DNA of 14,001 bases from an uncultured Methylococcaceae bacterium. GTDB taxonomy: Bacteria; Pseudomonadota; Gammaproteobacteria; Methylococcales; Methylococcaceae. The stretch is taken from NCBI GenBank assembly GCA_903910005.1, contig CAIVXW010000207.1, positions 1 to 14,001 of the forward strand, in the 5' to 3' direction. This document shows positions 7,228 to 14,001 of the stretch, one piece after another. Position 1 is the first letter of the stretch. Every line of letters begins with the position of its first letter. Both the position numbers and the translations under genes were made by a program. Under the pieces are notes generated by a model. That model made no database searches and was not told the DNA's origin. It worked only from the letters and a program-made list of their open reading frames with translations.

Positions 7228-8319
7228 TCAGCGCAGGCGGCAATAGCCTCCTCCCGGCGATGAGGCGATGGATCCCTCCAGTTCCAGCAGTACCAGCATC
7301 GTCATGATGTCCTCTGCCGTGTTTCCGGTCAGTGACACCAGTTGATCCACGCTGACCGGATCATGGCCCATGCATGCCAGCAGTCGGTGATGGGGTTCGG
7401 TACCGATGCCTCCGCTGGCGGCATCAGACTGGATGGCGAGAGGCCTCTGCCGTAAAAAATCAAATTCTTCCAGAATGTCGGCAATCTCCTGAACCAGTTT
7501 GGCTCCCTCTTTTATCAAATCATGACACCCTCTGGAAAGGGGGTTGTAGATTGAGCCGGGAATGGCAAATACTTCGCGGCCCTGTTCGAGAGCCATGCGG
7601 GCGGTAATCAGCGAACCCGAGCGCGGAGCCGCTTCCACCACCAGGGTTCCCAGGGACAATCCGCTGATGATGCGGTTACGGCGGGGAAAATTGCTGGCAG
7701 CGGGGCGGACACCGGGCGGAAATTCAGTCACCAGGGCACCGTGACCGGCCTGGATGGCCTCGGCCAGGCGGCGGTTCGCCGCCGGGTAAACCTGATCCGG
7801 GCCGGTACCGCCCACTGCAATGGTTATCCCGCCGACGGTCAGTGCCCCCTGATGGCTGGCCGCATCAACCCCAAGAGCCAGACCGCTCACGATGCCCAGA
7901 CCTGCCCGACTCAATGCTTCGGAAAATTCACGGGCGGTACGCAGACCACCCGGGCTGGGGTTGCGGCTGCCCACCACGGCCAGATGCCGGTCACTGAGGC
8001 ATGCGACCTTCCCCACCACGAACAACAGGGGCGGTGGATCGGCGATTTCCCGCAGCAAGGGCGGATAATCCGCGCCATCCAGCCACAGGATATGGTGATC
8101 CGGGTGTTCCTGCCAGCGCAAATCCTGATCAATCCGTTTCCAGTCAGGACTGGACAGGTAGTCACAGGTTTGCGGTTTGAGTCCTGCCTGCCGCCATTCA
8201 ACCGAACCGGCCTCGAAAAACGATTCGGGGTTACCGAAATGCGCCACAATCCGCTCGATGCTGCGCGGCCCCAGCAGCGGTGCCCGTACCAGGGCAAGCC
8301 AGTAACGTAGTGCATCCAT
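7228..8319 (-). CDS. dprA: DNA processing protein DprA (Smf)
   Basis: A 363-residue DprA, which loads RecA onto incoming single-stranded DNA during natural transformation; it is also present in many species not known to be competent. The central Rossmann-like domain carries VVGSRNPSPGG (from about 115), SGLALGVDAASHQGA (145-159), GTGPDQVYP (about 172-180) and FPRRNRIISGLS (211-222). A winged-helix-like tail (about 310-363) follows, with PVSVDQLVSLTG. The N-terminal LRYWLALVRAPLLGPRS resembles the family's helix-hairpin region. The frame stays open upstream to an ATG at 8367 and a TTG at 8424. Both are rejected because a promoter at 8356-8384 would place its start point downstream of them, and because homology begins at MDALRYW. 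The gene heads the minus-strand string. Confidence 0.94.
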   Translation of the reverse strand: MDALRYWLALVRAPLLGPRSIERIVAHFGNPESFFEAGSVEWRQAGLKPQTCDYLSSPDWKRIDQDLRWQEHPDHHILWLDGADYPPLLREIADPPPLLFVVGKVACLSDRHLAVVGSRNPSPGGLRTAREFSEALSRAGLGIVSGLALGVDAASHQGALTVGGITIAVGGTGPDQVYPAANRRLAEAIQAGHGALVTEFPPGVRPAASNFPRRNRIISGLSLGTLVVEAAPRSGSLITARMALEQGREVFAIPGSIYNPLSRGCHDLIKEGAKLVQEIADILEEFDFLRQRPLAIQSDAASGGIGTEPHHRLLACMGHDPVSVDQLVSLTGNTAEDIMTMLVLLELEGSIASSPGGGYCRLR

Positions 8320-8355
8320 AAGTCCGGGGTGCCAGCCAAAATCAGAAATAAACGG

Positions 8356-8384
8356 ATTACACCCCATATCGCCCGGGGGTTCAA
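8356..8384 (-). promoter_or_regulatory. Predicted sigma70 promoter for the dprA-smg-topA-tsaC-hypAB-glcF-permease string
   Basis: On the minus strand TTGAAC (8384-8379; 4 of 6 to TTGACA) and TGTAAT (8361-8356; 5 of 6 to TATAAT) are separated by exactly 17 bases. Transcription would begin near 8349, leaving a leader of about 30 bases before the dprA ATG at 8319. This position supports that start over the two upstream ones. It is a sequence match only; internal promoters further down the string are not excluded. Confidence 0.55.
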
Positions 8385-8419
8385 TGCCGCCCCCTGAAAA
8401 ACCCACTTCAATGGTCGGA

Positions 8420-8448
8420 TTCAAACCGGGGGCGATTTTCGCTAGAAT
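8420..8448 (+). promoter_or_regulatory. Predicted sigma70 promoter for def-fmt-rsmB
   Basis: TTCAAA (8420-8425; 4 of 6 to TTGACA) and TAGAAT (8443-8448; 5 of 6 to TATAAT) are spaced by 17 bases. Transcription would begin near 8455, giving a leader of about 42 bases before def. The element lies back to back with the dprA promoter, with 35 bases between the two -35 boxes, so the clusters probably share a 177 bp divergent control region. Confidence 0.6.
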
Positions 8449-8459
8449 GCCATTCTTTC

Positions 8460-8484
8460 GTAAAACCTGCGGGGTTTTTACCCC
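8460..8484 (+). other. Overlapping, mutually exclusive hairpins in the def 5' leader
   Basis: Hairpin A pairs GTAAAACC (8460-8467) with GGTTTTTAC (8473-8481), leaving one bulged T and a 5-base loop. Hairpin B pairs GGGGT (8471-8475) with ACCCC (8480-8484) around a TTTT loop. They share bases 8473-8481, so only one can form. Both lie in the predicted leader and end 12-15 bases before the def ATG. B is followed by AATTTT, too short a T-run for a normal terminator. The pairing is visible in the sequence; any regulatory role is inference. Confidence 0.35.
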
Positions 8485-8496
8485 AATTTTGAAGCC

Positions 8497-9042
8497 ATGG
8501 CCATTTTAAGCATACTGGAATTTCCTGATGAACGTCTCCGCAAGAAGGCCCTGCCCGTGGCAGAAGTCGATGCGGCCATTCGGCAACTGGTGGATGACAT
8601 GCTCGAAACCATGTACGCCGCTCCCGGTATCGGTCTGGCGGCCACCCAGGTGAATGTGCAGAAGCGGGTACTGGTGCTGGACATCAGCGACCAGAAAAAC
8701 GCGCCGTATTGTTTCATCAATCCGGAAATCCTTGAGGAAAGCGGACGCGAACAAAGCGAGGAAGGCTGTTTGTCAGTACCGGGTATCTTTGAGAAAGTCA
8801 CCCGCTCGAACAAAATTACGGTCAGGGCACTGAACCGGGAAGGTGAATTGTTTGAAATGGAGACCGAAGGCCTGCTGGCCGTCTGCATTCAGCATGAAAT
8901 TGATCACCTTGAAGGCAAATTGTTCGTTGACCATCTGTCTCCGCTCAAACGGCAAATGGTGCGAAACAAACTCAAAAAAGGACAGCGCACCCGGGCCGGT
9001 GGCCACGGCCAGACCGGTTCCAGGAGTTCTGCCTCCCTTTGA
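8497..9042 (+). CDS. def: Peptide deformylase Def
   Basis: A 181-residue type I peptide deformylase, a metallo-hydrolase that removes the N-formyl group from nascent proteins at the ribosome exit. All three family motifs are present: GIGLAATQ (44-51), EGCLS with metal ligand C91, and HEIDH with ligands H133 and H137 and catalytic E134. The start at 8497 gives the typical MAILSILEFPDERLRKKA N-terminus. Only a weak GAAG lies in front of it, 2 bases from the ATG. The C-terminus after LKKGQ is a short basic, glycine/serine-rich tail of the variable kind. def is first in the def-fmt-rsmB string, 88 bp before fmt. Confidence 0.97.
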   Translation: MAILSILEFPDERLRKKALPVAEVDAAIRQLVDDMLETMYAAPGIGLAATQVNVQKRVLVLDISDQKNAPYCFINPEILEESGREQSEEGCLSVPGIFEKVTRSNKITVRALNREGELFEMETEGLLAVCIQHEIDHLEGKLFVDHLSPLKRQMVRNKLKKGQRTRAGGHGQTGSRSSASL

Positions 9043-9072
9043 GTAGTACCCACCGCCCGCCCGACCATCCCG

Positions 9073-9095
9073 AACCGGACGCCTGCGTGCCGGTT
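9073..9095 (+). other. Hairpin in the def-fmt intergenic gap
   Basis: AACCGGACGC (9073-9082) can pair with GCGTGCCGGTT (9085-9095), leaving one bulged G. The innermost pairs must open to give a 4-base loop. It is GC-rich but not followed by a T-run, so it is not a standard intrinsic terminator. It lies between the def stop and the fmt start and could be an mRNA stability or processing element; that role is inferred only. Confidence 0.35.
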
Positions 9096-9130
9096 TGGCC
9101 TCCCCACCGCCCCATCCCGTTCATCATGAC

Positions 9131-10063
9131 ATGAGAATCCTGTTCGCCGGCACCCCTGAATTTGCCGTCCCGCCGTTGCAGGCCCTGCTGGCCAGCCCGC
9201 ATCAACTGATTGGTGTCCATACCCGTCCGGACAGCGAAGCCGGACGCGGACTGAAACTGACAGCCAGCCCGGTCAAGCAATGCGCCCTGCAACACGGGAT
9301 ACCGGTTTTTCAGCCGCCCCATTTCAAACAGGCCACTGACATCCAGACCGTGGCAGAGCTGGCTCCCGACCTGATGATCGTGGTGGCCTACGGCCTGATT
9401 CTGCCCCCGGCCCTTCTGGCGATTCCCCGTCATGGCTGCATCAACATCCATGCCTCGCTGTTGCCACGCTGGCGGGGAGCGGCTCCCATCCAGCGTGCCC
9501 TTTATCAGGGTGATGACATAACCGGCATCACCCTGATGCAGATGGATAGCGGACTCGACACCGGGCCGATGCTGCTCCGCAAGCCATGCCCCATTCACCC
9601 GGACGATACCGGCGGCAGCCTGCATGACCGCCTGTCCGGCCTGGGGGCTGAGGCACTGCTGGAACTTCTGCCTGCCATTGAGCAGGGGCTGTTACAACCG
9701 GTGCAACAAGCCGGGGCCGATGCGGTGTATGCCGCCAAACTCTCCAGGCAGGAGGCCCCGCTTGACTGGAATCGACCCGCCCGCGAACTGGAACGCCAGG
9801 TCAGGGCTTTCAACCCCTGGCCGGTGGCGGAAACCCGCTACCGTGGCGGGATTCTCAAAATCTGGCAGGCCGCCGGACTGGAAGAGCCTTGTGAGGCCCG
9901 GCCCGGCTGCATTCTGTCTGATCGCAAGACCCTGGACGTGGCCACCGGTCAGGGAATCCTGCGTTTACTCGAAGTACAACAACCCGGAGGCAAGCGTATG
10001 AGTGCCCCGGCTTTTCTGAATGCCCATTCCGTGAAGGGCGAACATCTGGGAGATATTGCGTGA
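9131..10063 (+). CDS. fmt: Methionyl-tRNA formyltransferase Fmt
   Basis: A 310-residue Fmt (E. coli: 315), which formylates initiator Met-tRNA using 10-formyl-tetrahydrofolate. The N-terminal formyltransferase domain carries the signature NIHASLLPRWRGAAPIQRAL. Catalytic residues N105 and H107 are visible, and D143 lies in DSGLDTGPML. The C-terminal tRNA-binding domain follows from about residue 205. The frame is open upstream to a TTG at 9095. The ATG at 9131 is chosen because MRILFAGTPEFA is the conserved N-terminus. No Shine-Dalgarno sequence is visible in the C-rich bases before it. The last codons overlap rsmB by four bases (GTGA). Confidence 0.96.
   Translation: MRILFAGTPEFAVPPLQALLASPHQLIGVHTRPDSEAGRGLKLTASPVKQCALQHGIPVFQPPHFKQATDIQTVAELAPDLMIVVAYGLILPPALLAIPRHGCINIHASLLPRWRGAAPIQRALYQGDDITGITLMQMDSGLDTGPMLLRKPCPIHPDDTGGSLHDRLSGLGAEALLELLPAIEQGLLQPVQQAGADAVYAAKLSRQEAPLDWNRPARELERQVRAFNPWPVAETRYRGGILKIWQAAGLEEPCEARPGCILSDRKTLDVATGQGILRLLEVQQPGGKRMSAPAFLNAHSVKGEHLGDIA
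10048..10053 (+). promoter_or_regulatory. Ribosome binding site of rsmB (supports its GTG start)
   Basis: GGGAGA lies 6 bases before the GTG at 10060. It supports that non-ATG start, which sits inside the fmt stop region as GTGA and suggests coupled translation. Confidence 0.6.
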
Positions 10064-11358
10064 ATACCCGTCTGATTGCTGCGAGGGTGCTGGAGCAGGT
10101 ACTGAGCCAACACAAGACATTGACCCTGGCTCTGGAGGAGGTCTTGCCCGGTCTGCACAAGGATACCGACCGCGCCTTCGTGCAGGCACTGTGTTATGGT
10201 GTGTGCCGCTGGTACTACCGGCTGGATGCCCAACTGTCGGCCCTGACCCAGAAACCCATCAAGGATACCCAGATCCGTCTGCTGGCCTTGCTGGGGATTT
10301 ATCAACTGCGGTTTACCCGGGTCAAACCCCACGCCGCCGTGGCTGAAACCGTTGCAGCCGCCCAGCGCAAGGCCTGGGCCAAGCCGCTGCTGAATGCCCT
10401 GTTGAGAACCTGCCAGCGTGAAATGGCTGAGGAGGAACAAAACCCGCCCGCCGTGCCACCGCTGCCGGATCCGGATCAGGCCCATCCCGACTGGCTGGCG
10501 GCGGCCATACGGGATGCCTGGCCGGAACAGGCCGAGGCCATTCTTGCGGCCAACAACCAGTTGCCGCCCCTGGTACTCCGGGTGAATCTGGCCCGCCAGT
10601 CACGCGAGGCCTATCTTGGCCAGTTGCAGACCGCCGGTCTGGAGGCCGTGGCCTCGCCCTATTGCGCCAGTGCCGTTATCCTGGAACAGCCGGTTTCGGT
10701 CAGTCACCTGCCCGGATTCAACGAAGGCCAGGTTTCGGTGCAGGATACGGCAGCCCAGTTTGCTGCCGGTCTGCTTGAACTGCAACCGGGCCTGCGGGTG
10801 CTGGATGTCTGCGCGGCCCCCGGCGGCAAAACCCTGCATATCCTGGAAACCTGTCCGCAACTGGCCAGACTGGTGGCACTTGATTCCATGCCGACCCGGG
10901 CAGCCCGTATCGATCAAAACCTGAAACGGGCCGGCTACACCGCCGAAATCGTGGTGGGCGATGCCCGTCAGACCAGCGTTTGGTGGAACGGCCAGTTATT
11001 TGACCGCATCCTGCTCGACGCCCCCTGTTCCGCCACCGGCGTTATCCGCCGCCATCCCGACATCAAGCTGCTGCGTACCCCGGCAGATCTGGACGAATTA
11101 CCCCGCCTCCAGGCTGAGATACTGGAAGCCATCTGGCCGCTGCTGGCTCCTGGCGGCATACTGGTCTATGCCACCTGCTCGGTGTTGCCGCGTGAAAATC
11201 GCCTGCAACTGGACGACTTTGTGACCCGTCATGCCGATGTGGAGGTCATGCCGGTTGAGGTGCCGCAGGCGGTACCCGCCGGCCACGGGGTTCAGATCCT
11301 GCCGGGCGCGTCCGGCATGGACGGGTTTTACTATGCCCGTCTGAGAAAAACCGGCTGA
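10060..11358 (+). CDS. rsmB: 16S rRNA (cytosine967-C5)-methyltransferase RsmB (Sun/Fmu)
   Basis: A 432-residue RsmB (E. coli: 429), which methylates C967 of 16S rRNA using S-adenosylmethionine. Residues about 1-130 form a NusB-like RNA-binding domain. The Rossmann methyltransferase domain has the SAM loop VLDVCAAPGGKT (ending at 258) and the acidic D275. The two conserved cysteines are C323 in DAPCSATG and C373 in YATCS, which by family knowledge act in product release and nucleophilic attack. Translation starts at a GTG overlapping the fmt stop and preceded by GGGAGA. DUF4390 follows after 23 bp. In E. coli trkA follows rsmB; here it does not follow directly. Confidence 0.96.
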   Translation: MNTRLIAARVLEQVLSQHKTLTLALEEVLPGLHKDTDRAFVQALCYGVCRWYYRLDAQLSALTQKPIKDTQIRLLALLGIYQLRFTRVKPHAAVAETVAAAQRKAWAKPLLNALLRTCQREMAEEEQNPPAVPPLPDPDQAHPDWLAAAIRDAWPEQAEAILAANNQLPPLVLRVNLARQSREAYLGQLQTAGLEAVASPYCASAVILEQPVSVSHLPGFNEGQVSVQDTAAQFAAGLLELQPGLRVLDVCAAPGGKTLHILETCPQLARLVALDSMPTRAARIDQNLKRAGYTAEIVVGDARQTSVWWNGQLFDRILLDAPCSATGVIRRHPDIKLLRTPADLDELPRLQAEILEAIWPLLAPGGILVYATCSVLPRENRLQLDDFVTRHADVEVMPVEVPQAVPAGHGVQILPGASGMDGFYYARLRKTG

Positions 11359-11381
11359 CCCGGACGATTGGGGGCAACGGT

Positions 11382-11936
11382 GTGAACCTCACCGCGTTTG
11401 CAGCCATTCTGGCGTTGCTGGGGGCGGAGCAATCAGCCCCCGCTGCCGGTTTTGCCGTCACCGGAGCCAGTCTGAGGTCGACAGGGTACGCCTGTCTGCT
11501 GACCGCCAGCGTGGATTACCGATTCAGTCCGGCCGTCATCGAAGCCCTGCAACACGGGGTTCCACTGACGCTGGCAATCCATTTTTCGCTGGAAAACCGC
11601 AGCGGACACCACGCGGCAGACAACCCCCTGGCCCACCTGACCCGCCGCCTGCAGGTCAGTTTCCACCCCCTGACCCGGGCCTATCGGGTTGCCTACCCGG
11701 ACACAGGGGTGCTGGAACACGTTGCCACCCTGACCACCCTGATCGAATACCTGGGTTCCATCCGCGACTGGCCGGTGCTGTCATCCTGTGCGTTACCACC
11801 CGGTCAGGTCTGGCAGGCCAGTTTGCGGGTCAGTCTGGATATTGAAGCACTGCCACTGCCGCTTCGACCCATCGCCTACCTGAGTCCTGACTGGCACCTC
11901 GAAAGCCCTCCGTATCCATGGCGCGTCGCCGGTTGA
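11382..11936 (+). CDS. DUF4390 domain-containing protein, probably exported
   Basis: A 184-residue protein resembling DUF4390, a family of unknown function found between rsmB and ntrY genes in gammaproteobacteria and in related places in betaproteobacteria. A short hydrophobic N-terminus ending in a small-residue segment (AFAAILALLG, then SAPAAG) looks like a weak signal peptide. It has no positive charge before the hydrophobic stretch, so the GTG start at 11382 is uncertain. The rest looks beta-rich, with alternating hydrophobic segments such as YRFSPAVIEALQHGVPLTLA and WQASLRVSLDIEALPLP, ending near WHLESPPYPWRV. No catalytic motif is visible. It begins 23 bp after rsmB and overlaps ntrY by 19 bp, so it is probably co-expressed with the kinase and may act on it in the periplasm (inference). 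Confidence 0.8.
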   Translation: MNLTAFAAILALLGAEQSAPAAGFAVTGASLRSTGYACLLTASVDYRFSPAVIEALQHGVPLTLAIHFSLENRSGHHAADNPLAHLTRRLQVSFHPLTRAYRVAYPDTGVLEHVATLTTLIEYLGSIRDWPVLSSCALPPGQVWQASLRVSLDIEALPLPLRPIAYLSPDWHLESPPYPWRVAG

Positions 11937-14001
11937 AACCCCCCCTCAATCTCAGCCTGCTGGGGCTGTTCCTCGCCATACTGGCCTCACTCTACCTCAT
12001 GAGTACCGCCACCCAGAATGCCTCGCATCTGGGACCGATGTACTCGGGGTTGCTGCTGATCAACACCCTGGCCTCGGTGGTTTTGCTCGGGCTGGTTGGG
12101 GCCAATGTCTATTCATTATCCCGGCAGATACGCAAGCGCAAGGCCGGTTCATCCCTCACCGCCCGCATGGTGATTCTGTTCACCCTGCTGACGCTGGCAC
12201 CGGCCTCGGTGGTTTTTTATTTTTCGATGCAGTTCATCCAGCAAAGCATCGACAGTTGGTTTGACGTGCGGATTGACCAGGCCATGGAGGACGCCCTCAA
12301 ACTGGGGCAGGCCGCCCTGGATGAACGCATGCGGGCAGTGTTGAAGGAGACCGGTGAACTGGCTCTGCATCTGCGCGACATTCCGGAAAGCCTGCTGGCG
12401 GTTCGGCTGGACGAACTGCGTGACAGCTCCCAGGACGGTGACCTGACCGTTTTCTCCAAACAGGGACGCATCGTTGCCCTCAGCGGTGGCCAGTCCGGCT
12501 CCATCATCCCTGACCTGCCGGAAATTGGCATATTGCTTCAGGTTCGGCAGGGCAAATCCTACGTCGGGCTGGAACCCTACGCCACCAACCGGCGGCAGAT
12601 TCGGGTACTGGTGGCCATGGGCGGTGATGACTCGCTATACCTGCAAGCCATCTACGCCGTACCGGTCAGACTGACCCAACTGGCCGAAACGGTGGAAGCG
12701 GCCTATCTGCACTACCGGGAAATGACCTTCCTGCGGCGTTCTCTCAAATTTACCTTCTCACTGACCCTGTCACTGGTTCTGCTGCTGAGTCTGCTGGCCG
12801 CCATCTGGGCCGCCTTTCTCAGTATCCGCCGCATCGTGGCACCGGTGCGGCATCTGGCCCAGGGCACCCGGGCGGTGGCTGCGGGCCATTACGAAAAGCG
12901 CCTCAGGGTCAAAAGCCGGGATGAGCTGGGTTTTCTGGTCGAATCCTTCAATACCATGACCGAGTGCATCGCCCAGGCCCGTGATGAAGCCCACCTGTCA
13001 CGCCAGCAGGTGGAACGGCAACGCTCCTATCTGGAAACCATCCTGGCCAATCTGTCCTCGGCGGTACTGAGCCTTGACGCCCATCGCCGCATCCTCACTG
13101 TCAACCAGGCGGCAGATGTCATTCTGCACATCCGGCATGAGGCCTGCGTAGGCCTGACGGTTGAAGGCCTGGGAGAAACCTACCCACACCTGGTGGAACT
13201 GATGCAACGGCTGACCCGGTTGCTAACCCGGGAAACCGCCGTATGGCAGGAGGAAATGCCCTACACCGGCCCTCGGGGCCGTCAGGAACTGTTCTGCCGG
13301 GGCACTTCGCTGCTGGATGCGGAAGGGGTCTGGCAAGGAGCGGTGGTGGTATTCGATGACGTCACCGCCCTGATCCAGGCCCAGCGGGATGCGGCCTGGA
13401 GCGAAGTGGCCCGGCGACTGGCCCACGAAATCAAGAATCCGCTGACACCGATACAACTCAGCGCCGAGCGACTGCAACACAAACTGGCCAAAAACCTGGA
13501 ATCAGCCGATGCCGACATGCTGGAACGGGCTACCCGCACCATCGTACAGCAGGTTGAAGCCATGAAATTCATGGTCAATGCCTTTGCCGAGTATGCCAAA
13601 CCCTCAGTCACCCAACCGCAAAACATCGACATGACCGGCCTGATCGAGCAGGTTGTGGCACTTTATCCGCCACCCTCCGGGCTGGAATTTGTGCTGGCGA
13701 TGCAACCCGGACTGCCCTGTATCGCGGGTGATCCGGTCAAACTCAGGCAGGTTTTGCACAACCTCATCAAAAATGCCCAGGAAGCCATGCAGACCGGGAC
13801 GCCAGGACTCATCACCATTACCGCCGCACTGCGGGACGACAACCGCCGCCACTGGCTGGAGATATACCTCCAGGACAACGGTCCCGGCATTTCCCGCGAA
13901 CACCTTGACAGAATTTTTGAACCCTACGTCACCAGCAAAACCCGGGGCACCGGTCTTGGGCTGGCCATCGTCAAGAAAATCATTGAAGAACACGGCGGCA
14001 C
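11918..14001 (+). CDS. ntrY: NtrY-type membrane sensor histidine kinase (3' end cut by the window)
   Basis: A frame open from ATG 11918 to the window edge (694 complete codons), encoding an NtrY-like kinase that normally pairs with the response regulator NtrX. Membrane helices lie at about residues 10-28, 41-62 and 80-100. A periplasmic sensing region of about 175 residues follows, then a fourth helix at about 278-300. Next come a HAMP domain (about 300-352), a PAS-like region (about 365-490), and the kinase core. The core shows phosphoacceptor H503 in LAHEIKNPLTP, N-box N619, DNGPGI (653-658), FEPYVTSK, and GTGLGLAIVKKI from 677. The N-terminus overlaps the DUF4390 gene by 19 bp in another frame. 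Only the very C-terminus is missing; ntrX would be expected just beyond. The cognate signal (nitrogen, redox or envelope state) cannot be told from the sequence. Confidence 0.93.
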   Translation, partial: MARRRLKPPLNLSLLGLFLAILASLYLMSTATQNASHLGPMYSGLLLINTLASVVLLGLVGANVYSLSRQIRKRKAGSSLTARMVILFTLLTLAPASVVFYFSMQFIQQSIDSWFDVRIDQAMEDALKLGQAALDERMRAVLKETGELALHLRDIPESLLAVRLDELRDSSQDGDLTVFSKQGRIVALSGGQSGSIIPDLPEIGILLQVRQGKSYVGLEPYATNRRQIRVLVAMGGDDSLYLQAIYAVPVRLTQLAETVEAAYLHYREMTFLRRSLKFTFSLTLSLVLLLSLLAAIWAAFLSIRRIVAPVRHLAQGTRAVAAGHYEKRLRVKSRDELGFLVESFNTMTECIAQARDEAHLSRQQVERQRSYLETILANLSSAVLSLDAHRRILTVNQAADVILHIRHEACVGLTVEGLGETYPHLVELMQRLTRLLTRETAVWQEEMPYTGPRGRQELFCRGTSLLDAEGVWQGAVVVFDDVTALIQAQRDAAWSEVARRLAHEIKNPLTPIQLSAERLQHKLAKNLESADADMLERATRTIVQQVEAMKFMVNAFAEYAKPSVTQPQNIDMTGLIEQVVALYPPPSGLEFVLAMQPGLPCIAGDPVKLRQVLHNLIKNAQEAMQTGTPGLITITAALRDDNRRHWLEIYLQDNGPGISREHLDRIFEPYVTSKTRGTGLGLAIVKKIIEEHGG

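Noticed and set aside
9095..9130. TTG start adding 12 residues to Fmt
   Set aside because: The extra residues are Pro/His-rich and unlike the family, whose conserved N-terminus begins at the ATG at 9131.
1..14001. Mobile element, CRISPR array, tRNA or rRNA gene, or an undescribed defence-type system
   Set aside because: No transposase or integrase, repeat-spacer pattern, tRNA-like fold or rRNA stretch was seen. Every sizeable stretch is covered by recognisable genes, nearly all housekeeping.

Overview
The window is a GC-rich, gene-dense chromosomal segment, most probably from a gammaproteobacterium. The main evidence is a divergent pair of housekeeping clusters: dprA-smg-topA-tsaC on the minus strand and def-fmt-rsmB on the plus strand. 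This matches the gammaproteobacterial neighbourhood that in E. coli reads dprA-smg-yrdD-tsaC beside def-fmt-rsmB. After rsmB come a DUF4390 gene and an NtrY-type sensor kinase, as in many environmental gammaproteobacteria but not in enterics. The species cannot be fixed from the sequence alone.

Layout. Bases 1-357 hold the 3' end of mnmG (plus strand), which converges on and overlaps the last gene of a long minus-strand gene string. Read in its direction of transcription, from 8319 down to 332, that string is dprA (DNA processing), smg (DUF494), topA (topoisomerase I), tsaC (t6A tRNA modification), hypA and hypB (nickel insertion into hydrogenase), glcF (glycolate oxidase Fe-S subunit) and a MacB/FtsX-type ABC permease. 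Intergenic gaps are 55 bp or less, and hypA/hypB and glcF/permease overlap. One promoter at 8356-8384 could drive the whole set.

From 8497 the plus-strand string is def (peptide deformylase), fmt (Met-tRNA formyltransferase), rsmB (16S rRNA m5C967 methyltransferase), a DUF4390 exported protein, and ntrY, which runs off the right edge. A good sigma70-like promoter (8420-8448) precedes def. Fmt adds and Def removes the N-terminal formyl group, RsmB modifies the ribosome, and MnmG and TsaC modify tRNAs, so much of the window serves translation.

The less ordinary parts are: hypAB and glcF embedded in a housekeeping operon without their usual partners; a full-length topA in the place held in E. 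coli by yrdD; possible mutually exclusive hairpins in the def leader; and DUF4390 overlapping ntrY. I found no mobile element, CRISPR array, tRNA or rRNA, and no clear intrinsic terminator. No stretch over 300 bp lacks a gene; the largest gap is 8320-8496. I do not see a convincing undescribed multi-gene system here.
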